Shown here piece by piece: positions 34,780-47,669 of a DNA stretch of 64,000 nt; position 1 is the stretch's first letter, and each line of letters starts with the position of its first letter. Origin of the DNA: Caprella mutica (taxonomy: Eukaryota; Arthropoda; Malacostraca; Amphipoda; Caprellidae); assembly GCA_947561585.1 (NCBI GenBank), contig CANNZV010002606.1, forward strand, positions 1 through 64,000. Reading direction: 5' to 3'. The notes beneath the pieces were generated by a model. It was not told where the DNA came from. It searched no databases and saw only the letters and a program-made list of their open reading frames with translations. The translations under genes and the position numbers were made by a program.

Positions 34780-36420
34780 GATAAAGGGGAGGAGCCACCG
34801 GGCCCCTCCCATTTGGGAGGCTCCGCCCCTTTTTCAGACACATCACACATACGTCGCCCGTGCTCTGCAGGAGCTCGGGCGACCACAAAAACTTAAACTA
34901 ATTTCTGCATTGAAATTAGAACTTACGCTAAACTTCTCTTGGGATCAGGTGATCGGACTAAGGACCCATCGGAGGCTCGTGAGGTCCGCAAACACGATTG
35001 AGCCCGCCATGGAGGTCGTAGGAGAAAAACAAAGAGTGTTTAGAAAACTAGGTCCTCCCGACTAGCGATTGGCATGGTTTGGATTCATTTCAAGCGCCCC
35101 AGTGGATTTTTGCCCCGATCCCAATCGGCAGGAGCCGGAGGATCAAAAAAATTTCCCATGATTATTTGTAGAGCTAGGCGAGAGAATACCTTTTTACTCC
35201 AACTTTTTTTCGATTTGAGCCGAAATACGGCTCCCAGGGCTTCCCCAAGTGGACGAGAAAAAAAAATTCACTTTTTTCACTTTTTCTCGGAAAAAACGCG
35301 TACGATTTCTTAGCTTTTTACATATGTCGTAGCTGGGACCGCCATACGCGTCGTGTTGAATTTTAAAAAAATACCCATTCCCTCAATTTTTGCAAAATGG
35401 CCCCAAAAATCCGACCTTTCCCGGACCATTTAATGGGTATTTTTTTGAGAAATTGGGCTCGCTTTGAATTTCTTTGGGGTCCTGAGCCCACCCCGAACAC
35501 AATGGTGATATTCTTTTTTTCTCAAGGTTGATCTTCCGCGACCCAAATTTTACTAAATTGGTAATTTCGTCATGAATTTTTCTTAAAGCGCATCATTCTT
35601 CAAGGTATGAGGCTGCTGATCACGAACAAATTGTCTGTTTTTCAATGCGACCCCCCGGTCCCGAGATATTGGGTTATCCACGTTGGGGACCCCTTGCCCC
35701 GACCCGCGGAGGTCCTTAAATACGTCCCATTTCAATTCTGAAAAAAGATTCCGTTTCGTCTCGATCCTGGCAAGAATCGTAGGTTTCTCGATTTTCCAAA
35801 ATCCCCCCAGGGGCTCGTGAACCCGGGATTCAATTTCGATTATTTTTTACTTTTCACCAAAATGGTCCTTCACATTTTTCACTTTTTCTCAAAATCTAGC
35901 CATCAGATTTCTTAGCTTTTTTGCACAGTTTTAGATGAATACCTAAAGCGGGTGCACAGCAAATTTAAAAAAAAGTTACACTTCAGTTTTTGAGAAAAAT
36001 GCCCTTGAAATTTCCCTTTTTTTTCACCACTCTTTGGGTCATAGTGAAAAAATTTCACGTCCGATTTTAATTTTTTTTATATATAATAAATCGCATAGGG
36101 GTTCTCAAGAAACGTAGGAATCTCATTTTTCGAAAATCCTTTCAGGGGCCAATCCACACGGGGTTTTTCATTTTTGTCATTTTTGCGAGTTTGGCCCTCT
36201 TAATTTCAATTTTTCTCAAAAGTTAGCCCATAGATCTCTTAGATTTTTATATATATTGATAGATTGGAACAATTTAAAGAGCGTAGTGGAGCGCTTTGTC
36301 CCAATTTCTTTTTCTAATTTTTTTTAAATCGCCTCAAAGTCGGACTTTTTCATCCAATTTGGACGTCAAAGTGAAATTTTTCAAAGTATTTTTTCAGAGT
36401 GTCAACTCCGCCCCTGGGCC
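34780..36420. repeat. Higher-GC degenerate repeat tract
   Basis: Base composition shifts away from the AT-rich surroundings. The phrase TTTTTCACTTTTTCTC followed by ATTTCTTAGCTTTTT recurs at about 35268, 35871 and (weaker) 36200, and CCTTTCAGGGGC / CCCCCAGGGGC phrases recur with it. Two plus-strand ORFs (34778-35065, 35074-35313) show no recognisable domain. I read it as diverged tandem repeats, not a gene. Confidence 0.55.
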
Positions 36421-36469
36421 ATCCCCTTTTCAGATGTTTGTTTAAATCTCGAAAAAAAAAAGTTTAAAA

Positions 36470-37240
36470 GACTTTTTGAGGTGTATATTGTAATATTTAT
36501 CAATAAAAACGTATTACCAATGTTTATTATGACATGAGAGACGTCAACAAGCACGAAATTTTTTTTTAATGTTACTATTTTCAGATTTATCGAACCTACC
36601 TCCGCCAGCACACCTCAATCTTCAGGTGATGTGTAATTAAATGCAAATGAGCTTTTTAATGTTTAAAACTTATTAAATAGTGTTATATAATCACCATGAA
36701 TCAATATAATAACAAGGGGAACATTGTAAACCACCTATTTATTTATTTATCTTGTATAAATCGCATCTCCCTTTACCCCCTCCACCCAAGATCCTCCCCT
36801 TGGTTGTGTTTAAAATATATCTTACATGGTAAAATGCTTTATTTATCAAAAACTAAAGATTTAAAGGGATTGTGAGGTTTGAATTATTATATTTATTGAT
36901 AAAAACGTATCACCAATACGAATTTAAGCATGGCACACGTCAAAAAGCTCGGAAAACTTTTTTTTTATTGATATTTTCAGAATTACCCACCGTACCTCTG
37001 GCAACTAGCCTCCATTTCAGCTGTTATACCACTTAATAGATAAAGAGCCTTTTAAATTGCAAAATTTACTTTTTTGTCATGTATAATCACCATGAATCAA
37101 TAAATTATCAAGGGGAACGTTCAAAACCTCGTATTTATTTTAATTTAACTTGCATAATTCGTATCTCCCCTTACCCTCTCCCCCTAAGACCTCCCCTGGA
37201 TCTGTTATACATTATATCTTATATAATAAGAGGCTATGTA
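36470..37240. repeat. Two diverged tandem copies of a roughly 420-bp unit
   Basis: ATTTATCAATAAAAACGTAT at about 36494 and TATTTATTGATAAAAACGTA at about 36890 open the units. Each continues with ACGTCAA, TTTTTTTT, TATTTTCAGA, CTACCTCC or GTACCTCT, then ATCACCATGAATCAATA, AACAAGGGGAAC or ATCAAGGGGAAC, and CCCTTACCC near the end. Divergence is high, so the duplication is old. Confidence 0.7.
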
Positions 37241-37420
37241 ATTTGAATCTTATTCTTAATTGTTTATATAACACAATGAAATGATATTTTACTATTTGGG
37301 GCAGTTGAAATCGCCTAATTAATTAATTTTTAATGTGCATTCCTCATGACCTCTCACCCCAACCCCCAACCCCAGCTGCCGTAACTCCTCCCCTTTGCCG
37401 GCGATATAATAAAGTAGATA

Positions 37421-38323
37421 AATAGATAACAGGAAGCTTTATATAATAGTGTGCAATATATTATATGAATAGATAAATACAAAATGAATTAATAATTCAC
37501 CTAAGGGACACTCTAATGTACCAATTAATATTTTTATATTGCATTCTTTGTCTCAACGTGTCGCCTACACCCCTCCCCCTCCCCCCACCATCAATGAGGA
37601 GACGCTATTAATTAGTATCTTTGATATTAACAAGCTATACAGATTGTATATTTTTATTTAGGGATATAAAAACACATTGAATTAATATGCAATCATTTTG
37701 GAGCTTTTACAAGCGTGTAAATAATTTATTTAATGTAAATTTTAGCAAGTTACAGTTATTTCAGATGAGATGGCATGACGGTGTAATTCTTTTTCTTCTC
37801 TCCAAGAAATATAACGCAAGTAGCGAGCCTGAGTGAATAATTCATTGTTTATTGACGGTATAGAAGCTTGGTGTGACCTTTTAATATATTTTTACAGGTT
37901 TAATTCGTATTTTGAAAGTATTATCAAGTGATTTTTTTTGTATTTATATGTAATTTAAACTGGTTTAAAGAATCCAATACTAATATATTTGTTAGAATTT
38001 TTATTTTGAATGGCGGAAAGAACAAACAACCATCTAAGATGTACAATTCACTTATTAATTAGCGGAATATTATTTGTATTCAATATAATTCATTGAATAT
38101 CCTTATTTATTCTATTTAGTTGACGAAAATTATATAATTTAAAATTGGAATTGTTTGCCATCTATATATTATTTATTTTCTTTTATAGAAAATATAGGCC
38201 GAGGGATAACTAAAGAAAAATACTGAAAATTGTCTGTGAATTATTTACTATTATTTCACGGGTTTACTTCCAAGCTATTGGACAGTTCCATATTTTCGAT
38301 CATATAAGAAACGTAATGAATGT
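37421..38323. repeat. First copy of a 2-kb-spaced duplication
   Basis: Collinear with 39422-40337 at an offset of about 2001 bases: AATAGATAACAGGAAGCTTT, AATTCACCTAAGGGACACTC, TATTAACA(A/G)GCTATA, TGCAATCATTTGGAG, GAAATATAAC(G/A)CAAGTAG, GCCGAGGGATAACTAAAG, then the GGACAGTTCC motif. No coding potential. Confidence 0.85.
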
Positions 38324-38559
38324 AATAACAGGGTATGTTACTAGTTAACGGACAGTTTCATATTAGCGATCAGATAAGTAATGTAATGAATATAATAACA
38401 GGGTATTTTACTAGTTAACGGACAGCTTCATATTAACGATCAGATAATAAACGAAATATAATCATATGAATATAGATAGAAATAAACTGTATGGGTTGTA
38501 TCATGTTATTTAAATATATAAAGACAATAATAATTAAAATTTCGAGTAGGGGACATTTT

Positions 38560-39420
38560 CTTTCGTCAGCTACTTCTCTACAGCAGGTCTCTTGTATTTC
38601 CACATTTAGTTGACAAAAATTATAAAATTTAAAATTGGAATTGTTTGCCATCTGAATATAATTTATTTTCTTCCACAGAAAATATAGGCCGAGGAATAAC
38701 TAAAGAAAAATACTGAAAATTGTCTGTGAATTATTTACTATTATTTCACGGGTGTACTTCCAAGCTATTGGACAGTTCTCTCTTTTCGATCACATACAAA
38801 ACGTTATGAATGAATATACTCATTAATTAGCGGAATATTATTTGTATCAATATTATTCATTGAATATCATTATTTTTTCTATTTTTGACGAAAATTATAT
38901 ATTTTAAAATTGGAATTGTTTGTCATCTGAATATTATTTATTTTCTTCCATAGAAAATAGTCAAGGTATAACTGAAGGAAAATTATATTGAAAATAATCT
39001 AATTCATTGTTTTTCATTATTTCAAGGGTGTACTTCCAAGCTATTGGACAGTTCTCTCTTTTCGATCACATACAAAACGTAATGAATTTAATAACAGGGT
39101 ATGTTACTAGTTAACGGACAGTTTCATATTTACGATCAGATAAGTAACGTAATTAATATAATAACAGGGTATGTTACTAGTTAAGGGACAGTTTCATATT
39201 GACGATCAGTTTAAAATGAAATACAATTATTTGAATATAAATAAAAATTGAATGTATTTGTTCTATCGTATTATTTAAAGATATAAAGACAATATTAATC
39301 AATATTTGAAGTGCGGGACATTCTCTTGAGTCAACAACTTTTAAATAGTACCTAAGTCTTTTGTATTTGAAACTTTGTCCCCTATAATCTGAAAGTGGAC
39401 TCTTCTGAATTTCAACTTTT
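38560..39420. repeat. Short tandem units of the 37-40 kb duplicated region
   Basis: The phrase ATTGGAATTGTTTG(C/T)CATCT, then TAACTAAAGAAAAATACTGA or a variant, then CAAGCTATTGGACAGTTC returns here at roughly 270-480 bp intervals (38630, 38910), as it does at 38150 and 40165. AACAGGGTAT plus TTAACGGACAGTTTCATATT follows at about 38400 and 39100-39190. Confidence 0.75.
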
Positions 39421-39421
39421 T

Positions 39422-40337
39422 AATAGATAACAGGAAGCTTTATAGTATAGTGTGCAACATATTATTTGAATAGATAAATACAATATGAATTAATAATTCA
39501 CCTAAGGGACACTCTCGTGTACACCAATTAATATTTTAATATTGCATTTCTTGTGTCAACATATCACCTACGTCCCTCCTCCCCCCCCACCCTACACATT
39601 ATCAATCTGGAGTTGTCTCCCTCACGTCTAATTATTAATATCTTTGATATTAACAGGCTATATAGATTGTATATTATTATTAAGGGATATAAAAGCACAT
39701 TGAATTAATATGCAATCATTTGGAGGCATTTACAAGCGTGTAAATAATTTATATAATGTACATTTTAGCAGTTGACATTTATTTCAGATGAGATGGCATA
39801 ACAGAGAAATTGTTTTTCTTCTCTTCAAGAAATATAACACAAGTAGGGAGCCTAAGTGAATTATTTATTGGTTATTGACGGTATAGCAGCCTGTGGCGAT
39901 TTTTTTAAATAAATTTTTACAGGTTTAATTCGTAATTTGAAAGTATTATCAAGTGATTAGGGTGTATTTATATGTAATTGAAACTGGTTTAAGAAATCTA
40001 ATACTATATTTTTGTTAGAATTATTATTTTGAATAGCGGAAAGAACAAATAACAGTCTAAGATGTATAAAACACTTATTAATTAGCGTAATATTATTTAT
40101 ATTCAATATTATTCATTGAATATCTTTTTTTTCTATTTAGTTGATGAAAATTATATATTTTAAAATTGGAATTGTTTGCCATCTTAATATGATTTATTTT
40201 CTTCCACAGAAAATATAGGCCGAGGGATAACTAAAGAAAATTACTGAAAATGGTTTGTGAATTATTCATTATTATTTCAGGGTGTACTTCGAAGCTATTG
40301 GACAGTTCCATATTTTCGATCATATAAGAAACTTAAT
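39422..40337. repeat. Second copy of the 2-kb-spaced duplication
   Basis: See 37421-38323. Small indels and substitutions throughout. An additional partial unit at 40338-40460 repeats TAACTGAAGGAAAATTATAT and the GGACAGTTCC motif. Confidence 0.85.
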
Positions 40338-40460
40338 GGTATAACTGAAGGAAAATTATATTGAAAATAATCTAATTCATTATTTATTATTATTTCAAGG
40401 CTGTACTTCCAAGCTATTGGACAGTTCCATCATTTCGATCATATAAGAAATATAATGAAT

Positions 40461-41280
40461 TTAATATCAGGGATAAAAAATAAAGTAATAGCTCTTTTTA
40501 TACAGGGTAAGTTCTGAGTTATTGTAGAGTTCCACAATTCCAATCATATGGCAATTATTTTTTCTAAATTTAATCCCTAAGAAATTGATTGTAGACTGTA
40601 GTCAAAGAAAACTGTTCAATGTATTTTTTACCCCTCTGAAAATGATTCAAAATGTAATTCATAACATGAAACATTTCTCTCTAACAGCAACATTTTAAAA
40701 TTTCCGGGGTTTAGTTAATATATTAGTATTTTGAAAATTTGAAATCAATATTGTTGTGACAATACATGTGTTTCGGTGTGCGTGACGTCATCACAGCAAT
40801 ACTTTTAAATATAATTCAGGGCAATTGAAGACTGGCGATTTATAAAAATATATATTCATGGCATATATATTCAAATAATGATACTTCTTTATAGTTATTT
40901 TGAACTTACAAATTATTATTTTTGTATTTAAGTCTTTGCCTTGATGACGTCATGGTGTCTTAGTGTTCTCAAATTACAAATTTTAGTGTCATATGCTGAT
41001 ACAGTAATTTCAAGAACTGTTTTTTCAACGTTCAAATTATTCGAATTTCAAATCCATTGCGGCCCCCTCAAAGAAGTCTTTATATCCTATTGAAGTAATT
41101 GAACATAATATGCACTCAGCACAATCAGTTTCCAGATATTCTATTTGTGGGTCAATTTCTTTCCAAAAATATTGAAATTTTCACCAAATTGGTCAATAAT
41201 ATCAAAATAGGCTACCTACTCTCCAATAATTGCATGTAAACATAGGAATTAATTAGAAGAATAAACTAGAGACTAATTTC
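40461..41280. other. AT-rich intergenic DNA
   Basis: Contains one more GGACAGTTCC-family end at about 40504 (ACAGGGTAAGTTCTGAGTTA). No gene, RNA or other element recognised. Confidence 0.5.
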
Positions 41281-41289
41281 AAGTCAGGT

Positions 41290-44180
41290 CCTCTGGTCCA
41301 GTCTGCAGAATGTGTCCTTTCTCCTGCAGAGACTTTAATTTGAAAGATAGTTACCTAGGTAGGCCAGAGTGGAATAATAACTCATTTCAGATTGACTAGT
41401 AACTCTGTTAGGAATTTAGAATGAACAAAAATTACTCATTTTAACCCTAAAAAATTTTAAAAATGCAGAAATCAGTAAATTATTTTATAAATTTCAACTC
41501 CGCAGTGAAAACTGATGTAAAATAAATCATTTATACTTCACAATTGTGCTTGTTGTGATGATAAACATCACTAATGGGAATGCATGAAGTTAGGAGTAAC
41601 TCTGTTAGAATTTTTGTTTTCCAGTCTGGTAGGTAGGTACTCTCTGACTCTCACTTCTCAAGTTCTCAGCAGCAGATTCTGATTCTCTCGCAGGTAAATT
41701 AATGGTAAGATACTGCTAGACTGCAGGAACTGGTAGGGTCAAGCAGGTAAATTGCGGCACACTAACAAACTGCGGCCTCTAACAACAGAAACATCATAGC
41801 TTTAAAACAAACGTTAAAAACTTAAATTAATAAATTATAGCAAGCACTGCGCTTCTTTTGATAGCTATGCAACATTTTAATGTAATTTCGGTTCAGAAAG
41901 TTTTAGAGACTCTCTTGATAGGGCCGCAATTAAAAATTGAAGGGCCGCAATTTACCTGCGTGACCCTAAACTGTTCTTCAAGAAATCCTCTAATTTGGCT
42001 TCTGTTCTCAGTAAAATAGTCCCAGTCTGCAGAATGTGTCTCTTCTCCCGCAGAGACTTTAATTTGAGAAAGGGCTACCCTCTGTCTCTCAGCAGCAGAT
42101 TCAGAATCTCCAGCAGCTAAATTAATGGTAACATAGGAATTAATTCAAAATCTCCCGTAGCTAAATTAATGGGAACATAGGAATTAATTCAAGATCTCCC
42201 GCAGAGATCTCAAATTTCTAAAATTCAATCAAAAACTCCTGCAGAGAGTCTTGGAAAAATGTTCCATATTCTGCAGACTGGTGAAATACATGTAAATATA
42301 GGAGGAAACTAAGGATTTTTCGCACAAAAAATGTTAAAAATGTCCCATATTCTGCAGACTGGTAACATAGGAATTAATTTAAAATTTCCTGCAGCTAAAT
42401 TAATCATCTGACCAGTCTGCAGAATGTGTCTCTTCTCCCGCAGAGATTTTAATTTGAGAGTCAGTTACTCTCACAACTCTCAGTAGCAGATTCAAAATCT
42501 CCCGCATCTGAATTAATGGTAACATAGGAATCAATTCAAAATCTCCCGCAGCGGCGCAGCTAAATTAATGGTAACATAGAAATTAATTCAAGATCTCCCG
42601 CAGAGATCTCCAATTTCTAAAATTCAATCAAAAACTCTTGCAGAGAGTCTTGGAAAAATGTTCAATATTCTGCAGACTGCTGACTGGGTCACTGAATAAT
42701 ACACTAGTCATTAGGTATACTAGAGACTAATTTCAAGCCTCCACAGTCTGCAGAAAATGGCCTATGGGAGATGGATTTTGGATATTTTTTCTGAACAAAA
42801 AGAATTTTGAATTAATTCCTACAGGTAGGCTTACCGCTTATTTAAATTAATTTGTTATCTAAACACTTCTGAATTATCAATCCCTATATTTACATTAATT
42901 TTGGTAGTAGCTAGTTGCTTCGAACAGAATAACTGAATAAGATATGATGATATCTATTCAAACACTTTACCAGTTTTTGCAGACTGGAGTCACTGGACTA
43001 ATTTCAAGGCCTCTATACTTAGGTAGTTGCTGGTCAAATTTCAGTTTGCAAAGCATGCACAATCAGTCTCCAGATATTCAATTTCTGGGGCAACGGCAAT
43101 TTCTCTCCAAAATGGCCAAAAGTCTTCAAATACTTTTCAATAATTACATCCAGTCTGCAGAATATGGAACATTTTTCCAAAGACTCTCTGCGGGAGTTTT
43201 GATTGAATTTCAGAAATCGCAGATCTCTACTGGAGATCATGAATTAATTTTTATGTTACCATTAATTTTGCTGCAGGATATTTTGAATTAATTTCTATGT
43301 TACCTGGTCCAGTTACCATTAATTTACCTGCCCCAGTCTGTAGAATATGGGAGATATTTTTGATATTCTGTCTGAACAATTCTGAATTCATTCCTATATT
43401 CACATTAATTTTGCTATGAACACTTCTGAATTAGTAATTCCTTATTTTTGCTACAAACAGAATAAAAGATCTCTCTGAACACTTTACCAGTCTCTGCAGA
43501 CCGGCAGTGCTGCCTGTTGAGAGTCAGAGAAAAAATCTTTCTCTAAATAAAATCTCTGCGGGAGACGAGACGCATTCTGCAGACTGGAATTATTTATTGG
43601 AGAGTATTTTGAGATTTTTTACCATTTTTGAGAGAAGTTGGCTGAATTTACCATGAAATAGAGTCTGGACTGTTTCTCAAATTTTAAATTAAAATCTCTG
43701 CGGGAGAAGAGACACTTTAAGTCATAGTTGCTATGAATGATTTCTGATTTAAATTTTAATATATGATGTTAGAATGTACCTATTAAAACCCCAGACTGCA
43801 GGAACTGGTAAACTGTTCTCCAAAAAATTCTCTATTTTGGCTTTTGCTCTCAGTGAAATTATGTAAATATAGGACAAAATAAAGGATTGTTTGCACAGAA
43901 AATGTTTAAAAATGTCCCATATTTTGTAGACTGGTTAAAACCCATTTTGTAGAAACTGGTGAAGTGTTCATAGAGATCTCTCAGGTCTCATTCTGTTTGT
44001 AGCAAAATAATGTAATGTAAGTGATAAATTAGAAGTGTTCATAGCAAAATTCATGTAAATTTATTGAATCAATTTAAAAGTGTTTATAGCCAAAGTAATG
44101 TAAATTTAGAAAATAATGTAAATATAGGGATTAATTCAAAATTCTTCAAATATCTCCATATTCTGCAGACTTTATTTAAA
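41290..44180. mobile_element. Second cluster of CAGTCTGCAGAA MITEs
   Basis: Type A copies: 42022-42281 and 42412-42680 (same orientation), and 43150-43587 (inverted), the last interrupted by a type B copy at about 43332-43503. Single ends lie near 41299, 41720, 42735, 43795 and 44165. The copy at 42022-42281 is flanked by GTAAAATA and GTGAAATA, a near-perfect 8-bp duplication, inside sequence otherwise shared with 23336 and 43855. No transposase is seen. The ORF at 42944-43291 is MITE sequence. Confidence 0.85.
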
Positions 44181-44650
44181 CTATTGAAAGCATGCAAGTT
44201 TCAAGTTATTGGACACGGACAGTTTCACATTTTTAATTTTTGATCATAGAAGAAAAAGTGTAGTTAATTTTTATACTACTGGGTATGTTTCAAGTTATCG
44301 AACAGTGTCACAATTGTGATCTTATTATATCAGCAGAACAAATTACATCCAAGGGTGTAATTAGATTTCTAAAATTATTGTTGCTATTTGACTATTAAAA
44401 TGGGAGTTGGATCAATGAGTTCTGTAGAATGGAAACTTTATTTAAAACTTAAAATTTTGAAGTTCTGCACAACAATGAATTATCGAGTCATTGTGATTAT
44501 GTAGCTACTAGCCAAGAAAGGAGTCGCTGTGATTATGTTCTATCAGAGAACTGAGATGCAAATAGGAGAAAATCTATTGCAGTCTAACTAGCTATTTTAA
44601 GATATTCATAGCTACTCATTTTGGATGACTGTGATTAATTCAAAATTTCT
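44181..44650. other. AT-rich spacer with GGACAGTT-family remnants
   Basis: Two remnants at about 44200-44240 and 44280-44320 (GGGTATGTTTCAAGTTATCG). TAGCTA motifs begin again here. No gene. Confidence 0.5.
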
Positions 44651-44654
44651 TTTT

Positions 44655-45010
44655 CAGATGCGCAGCTTGGGCGAGAAGTTACAAGTGCCAAGGTTTTCGG
44701 AACCGCTGAGAAGTCATAGGTATTGGTGATTATAATTGGTCTTATATCAGTTAGAAATTTTTGTTGTGTTATTGAATTATAATTTTTATTCTTTAAATAT
44801 TAGAGATGTCATCAGTTTTTCTTAATTTTTTGTCTGACTTTTCTTTGATGTTTGTAATTTATTTATTCATATTTTATTTTTCAGTACATCTCTTCAACTG
44901 GATGAGTTGTGGCTGTGACTGCAGTCACCATGCAGTGCTTGTTTGGTCCCTTCTCTTGACATCTCTTGTAAGTCACTGTTAGCATAAGTAGATTTGTTTT
45001 AACTTTCTAA
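44655..45010. repeat. Repeat Y, second copy
   Basis: Homologous to 25310-25660 (same landmarks). On the plus strand TTTTTCAG at about 44650-44657 is followed by an open exon-like segment starting ATGCGCAGCTTGGGCG, but the next candidate exon meets a stop within 12 codons. A functional plus-strand gene is therefore not supported. Confidence 0.7.
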
Positions 45011-45939
45011 ATTATAATTAGCTTTTTAAATTTAATAACTGATAGTCACTATCATTCATAATAACGTAGCTAATATAATTTGAAACCGATTTAAAGGTTG
45101 GAAAAAGCCGTAATCAAAACAATGTAGCTATCTTTATAGTTAGTTGAGTTTCTAAAACTAAAGGATGACTGTGTTTTTGTTAGATGAGAAGCTCCTGAAA
45201 TATTGGAAATGTATTAATATAACTAATATTTAGTTAGAAGTTTATAGCTATGTTAAGGTATTGAAACGCTATTTACTCGCATAAGTTAATTCAAATGTTC
45301 TGTTTCAGACAGTTGTTGTTTCTGATGACAGGGAGAATTGCATCAGACTGGCTCAATTTTGGACATACTTTTCCGTTTTTATTGTTTATTTATTTATTAA
45401 GCGCATTGAAGTATAATTTCATTTTAGAATCATAAATAAAGGGAATTATTGTTTATATTATTAAAATATTGATTTTTAAATGAATTCTTTAGGGACAGTT
45501 AATTTATGATTCTCTCTGCTACAGCATACGAGAGAGTTATTTCATTTGCTCTAGTTATTAGAAAGATGCATCCAATCAACCCTAATAATGAGGGTAAATA
45601 AAGCAAATATCTATGTAGTAGCTATTTGTAATGATGTTGAGCTGGGGGAACCAATCAGTCTGTTGAACTGGAGGAACCGCTCAGTCCTTCTGTTGAGCTG
45701 TGGGAAAAGTAGGGTAAATGTTAACTTATGTTTGCTATAGATGCATCTGTGCAGTGATTTTTTAAAAGCTTATCACCAGTATTTTATCATCACTATTTAA
45801 AAAACTCATGAAGTTAATTAACTTTAGTGGGTTTTGAAAGAGAAATAGCTACTATTTAATTAAATTTTGATACAATAGTCTAGATGAGCTGGATTCATAG
45901 TTACATTAGTTTGTCATTGAAGTTAGTTTAAAATATAGG

Positions 45940-46560
45940 TTACTTACACAATTCCTGTGAGGTGTGAACTGTTATGTCATTCAGGTCCTCTGCCTCGGTA
46001 GGTCTTGAGTGGTTGCTGGTCCTCCTTCCTGTGGAAATAATTGTATTATTATTGTGTTCCAAGTTAAAAATATAGTGAATCCGTCTTAAGAGAGAGAGAG
46101 AGAGAGAATTGTTATTAGCATTAGAAATAGTTTGGATAAAAGAACAGTTGTGAGTTCATCCTTTTGTTAAAAATAGGGAAGAATTTCACTCACCAGGGGA
46201 TGGTGGCACCCTCTCTGGATGAGGTGAGACGGGTTCAGGAACCACCTCGTTGGCTTGACCTTGTTCTGAAAATACATATAATCTTTTGAAATCGATGAAA
46301 AGTGAGGAATTCGATAATAAATGATTTATAACTTTTGTATCAAATTGTGAACAGAGAGAAACTTGGCACCAGTTGTGAATCTGTAAACTATGCCCCTTGT
46401 CAGGGTATCCTGGGACACAGAGGCTGTCGTTGCCGCAGGAGGAATTGTTGCTACTTCTTCTGCCATTCGGTTCAACTTGAGGGGCATTTCGGGCCAGATG
46501 GATGAAATGTGAGGCTCCTTATCGTCCTCTGCCCCGGTTGAAGATTTAAACATTTTCATC
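45940..46560 (-). pseudogene. Truncated paralogue of the octapeptide-repeat gene (last exons only)
   Basis: The minus-strand segment from 46560 is homologous to exon 8 of the 27140-30445 gene: PHISSIWPEMPL here against PHISAIWPEKPL there, and LTRGIVY against PTRGVFY, with the same phase-2 acceptor. Two further exons can be joined in frame, 46265-46194 and 46028-45940, giving a tail without octapeptide repeats that ends QELCK. The donor after 46382 (GTGCCA) is weak; unspliced, the frame stops at 46326. Upstream exons 1-7 are absent and replaced by repeat X, so this is either a 5'-truncated pseudogene or the end of a gene with different upstream exons. Confidence 0.55.
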
Positions 46561-46908
46561 CTATAAAATAATAGTTAAAATGATTGAAAGTTTTGGTGAG
46601 AAATGGCATGTTGGTATGTTTCATGAACAACTACAAAACTTTATAGTTATCTTTAGATATTCTCTTCGTATTTTACCATTTGAAGATAACAATTCGATGA
46701 GAATTTATACCAACTTTCACCCATTTATCTCTTATGGTTTGGTGTTATTAATAAGAAACAATGCTTTTTCTTTTTAACTTTTACAAGAGAATTATTGTGA
46801 TATACTAGCTACTGTTATTTCATTTTTTGGTAGTGGATTATAAATTTTTAGCTATCTAAAGGTATTGATAACTTATTATCTTTGAAGAAGTTGATTAAAA
46901 TGTTCTTT

Positions 46909-47669
46909 TTCAGGCAGCTGTCTTCTTCTCGGCTGCTGCAGTGTGGTAGCAGGCAGCTGTCTTCTTCTCGGCTGCTGCAGTGTGGTAGCTCATCATGGAG
47001 TTTGGGTGTTTGTGTAAGTCCTTCAAACAGAGTCTTGGTAAGTGAAGGGGTCTACCAAGTAGATTGACTCTATTTGGGATATTCTTTATTCTGCAAACAT
47101 TAGCGATTCAATTGGCATATTCACATTAATTTTACTGTGAACAGTTATGAATAATTTATTATATTTATATTCTATATTTTCTATATTTACTTTGAACGGA
47201 TAAATAGATCTCTAAGATTTCTTAGTTTGTTCACAGTAGAATTAATATGGAATATTGCAGTGGTGTTTGTAGCTAGTACAAATTATTTATTAATAAAAAA
47301 CCATGCTTTTAACTTCTACTATATAATTTTGGGTGATTATATTAGCTAGCTACTGTTCTTTTATTTTCTCATTTCAGATTGATTTTTTAGCCATCTGAAA
47401 ATATTGAAACATTTTTTTTTCCTGTTATTAGCTATGTATGACAACAGATTTCAATCTATAATTAGCTGATGAAATTGATGTTTGTAATCTTTAAAATTAA
47501 TTCCGATATTCTCTTTCAGATCGCTAGAATCGCAGCTACCTAGAAGGCTAACCAACAAGAACAACTCTGTATGTGACATCACACTGCAGCAATTCACAAA
47601 GGTGATTGAGTCATATTTGAATGAAATAATGAATTTGAATGGAAATAATAACCTTTATGGTATAACTAG
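46909..47669. repeat. Repeat X, third copy, with a 37-bp internal duplication
   Basis: Includes the perfect 599-bp match to 1-599 (47071-47669) and the upstream part shared with 23803. At 46914-46987 the segment GGCAGCTGTCTTCTTCTCGG is present twice in tandem. The copy ends abruptly at the BEL/Pao LTR. Confidence 0.9.

Noticed and set aside
34284..34888. Cys/Val and Ser/Leu-rich ORFs
   Set aside because: Translations of CA and GA microsatellites.
34778..35313. Two plus-strand ORFs in the higher-GC stretch
   Set aside because: No domain, no splice partners and placed in diverged repeats; too weak to call genes.
44655..45360. Functional plus-strand gene built from splice-flanked segments of repeat Y
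   Set aside because: The second candidate exon meets a stop within twelve codons in the required phase, and the segments are repeats.
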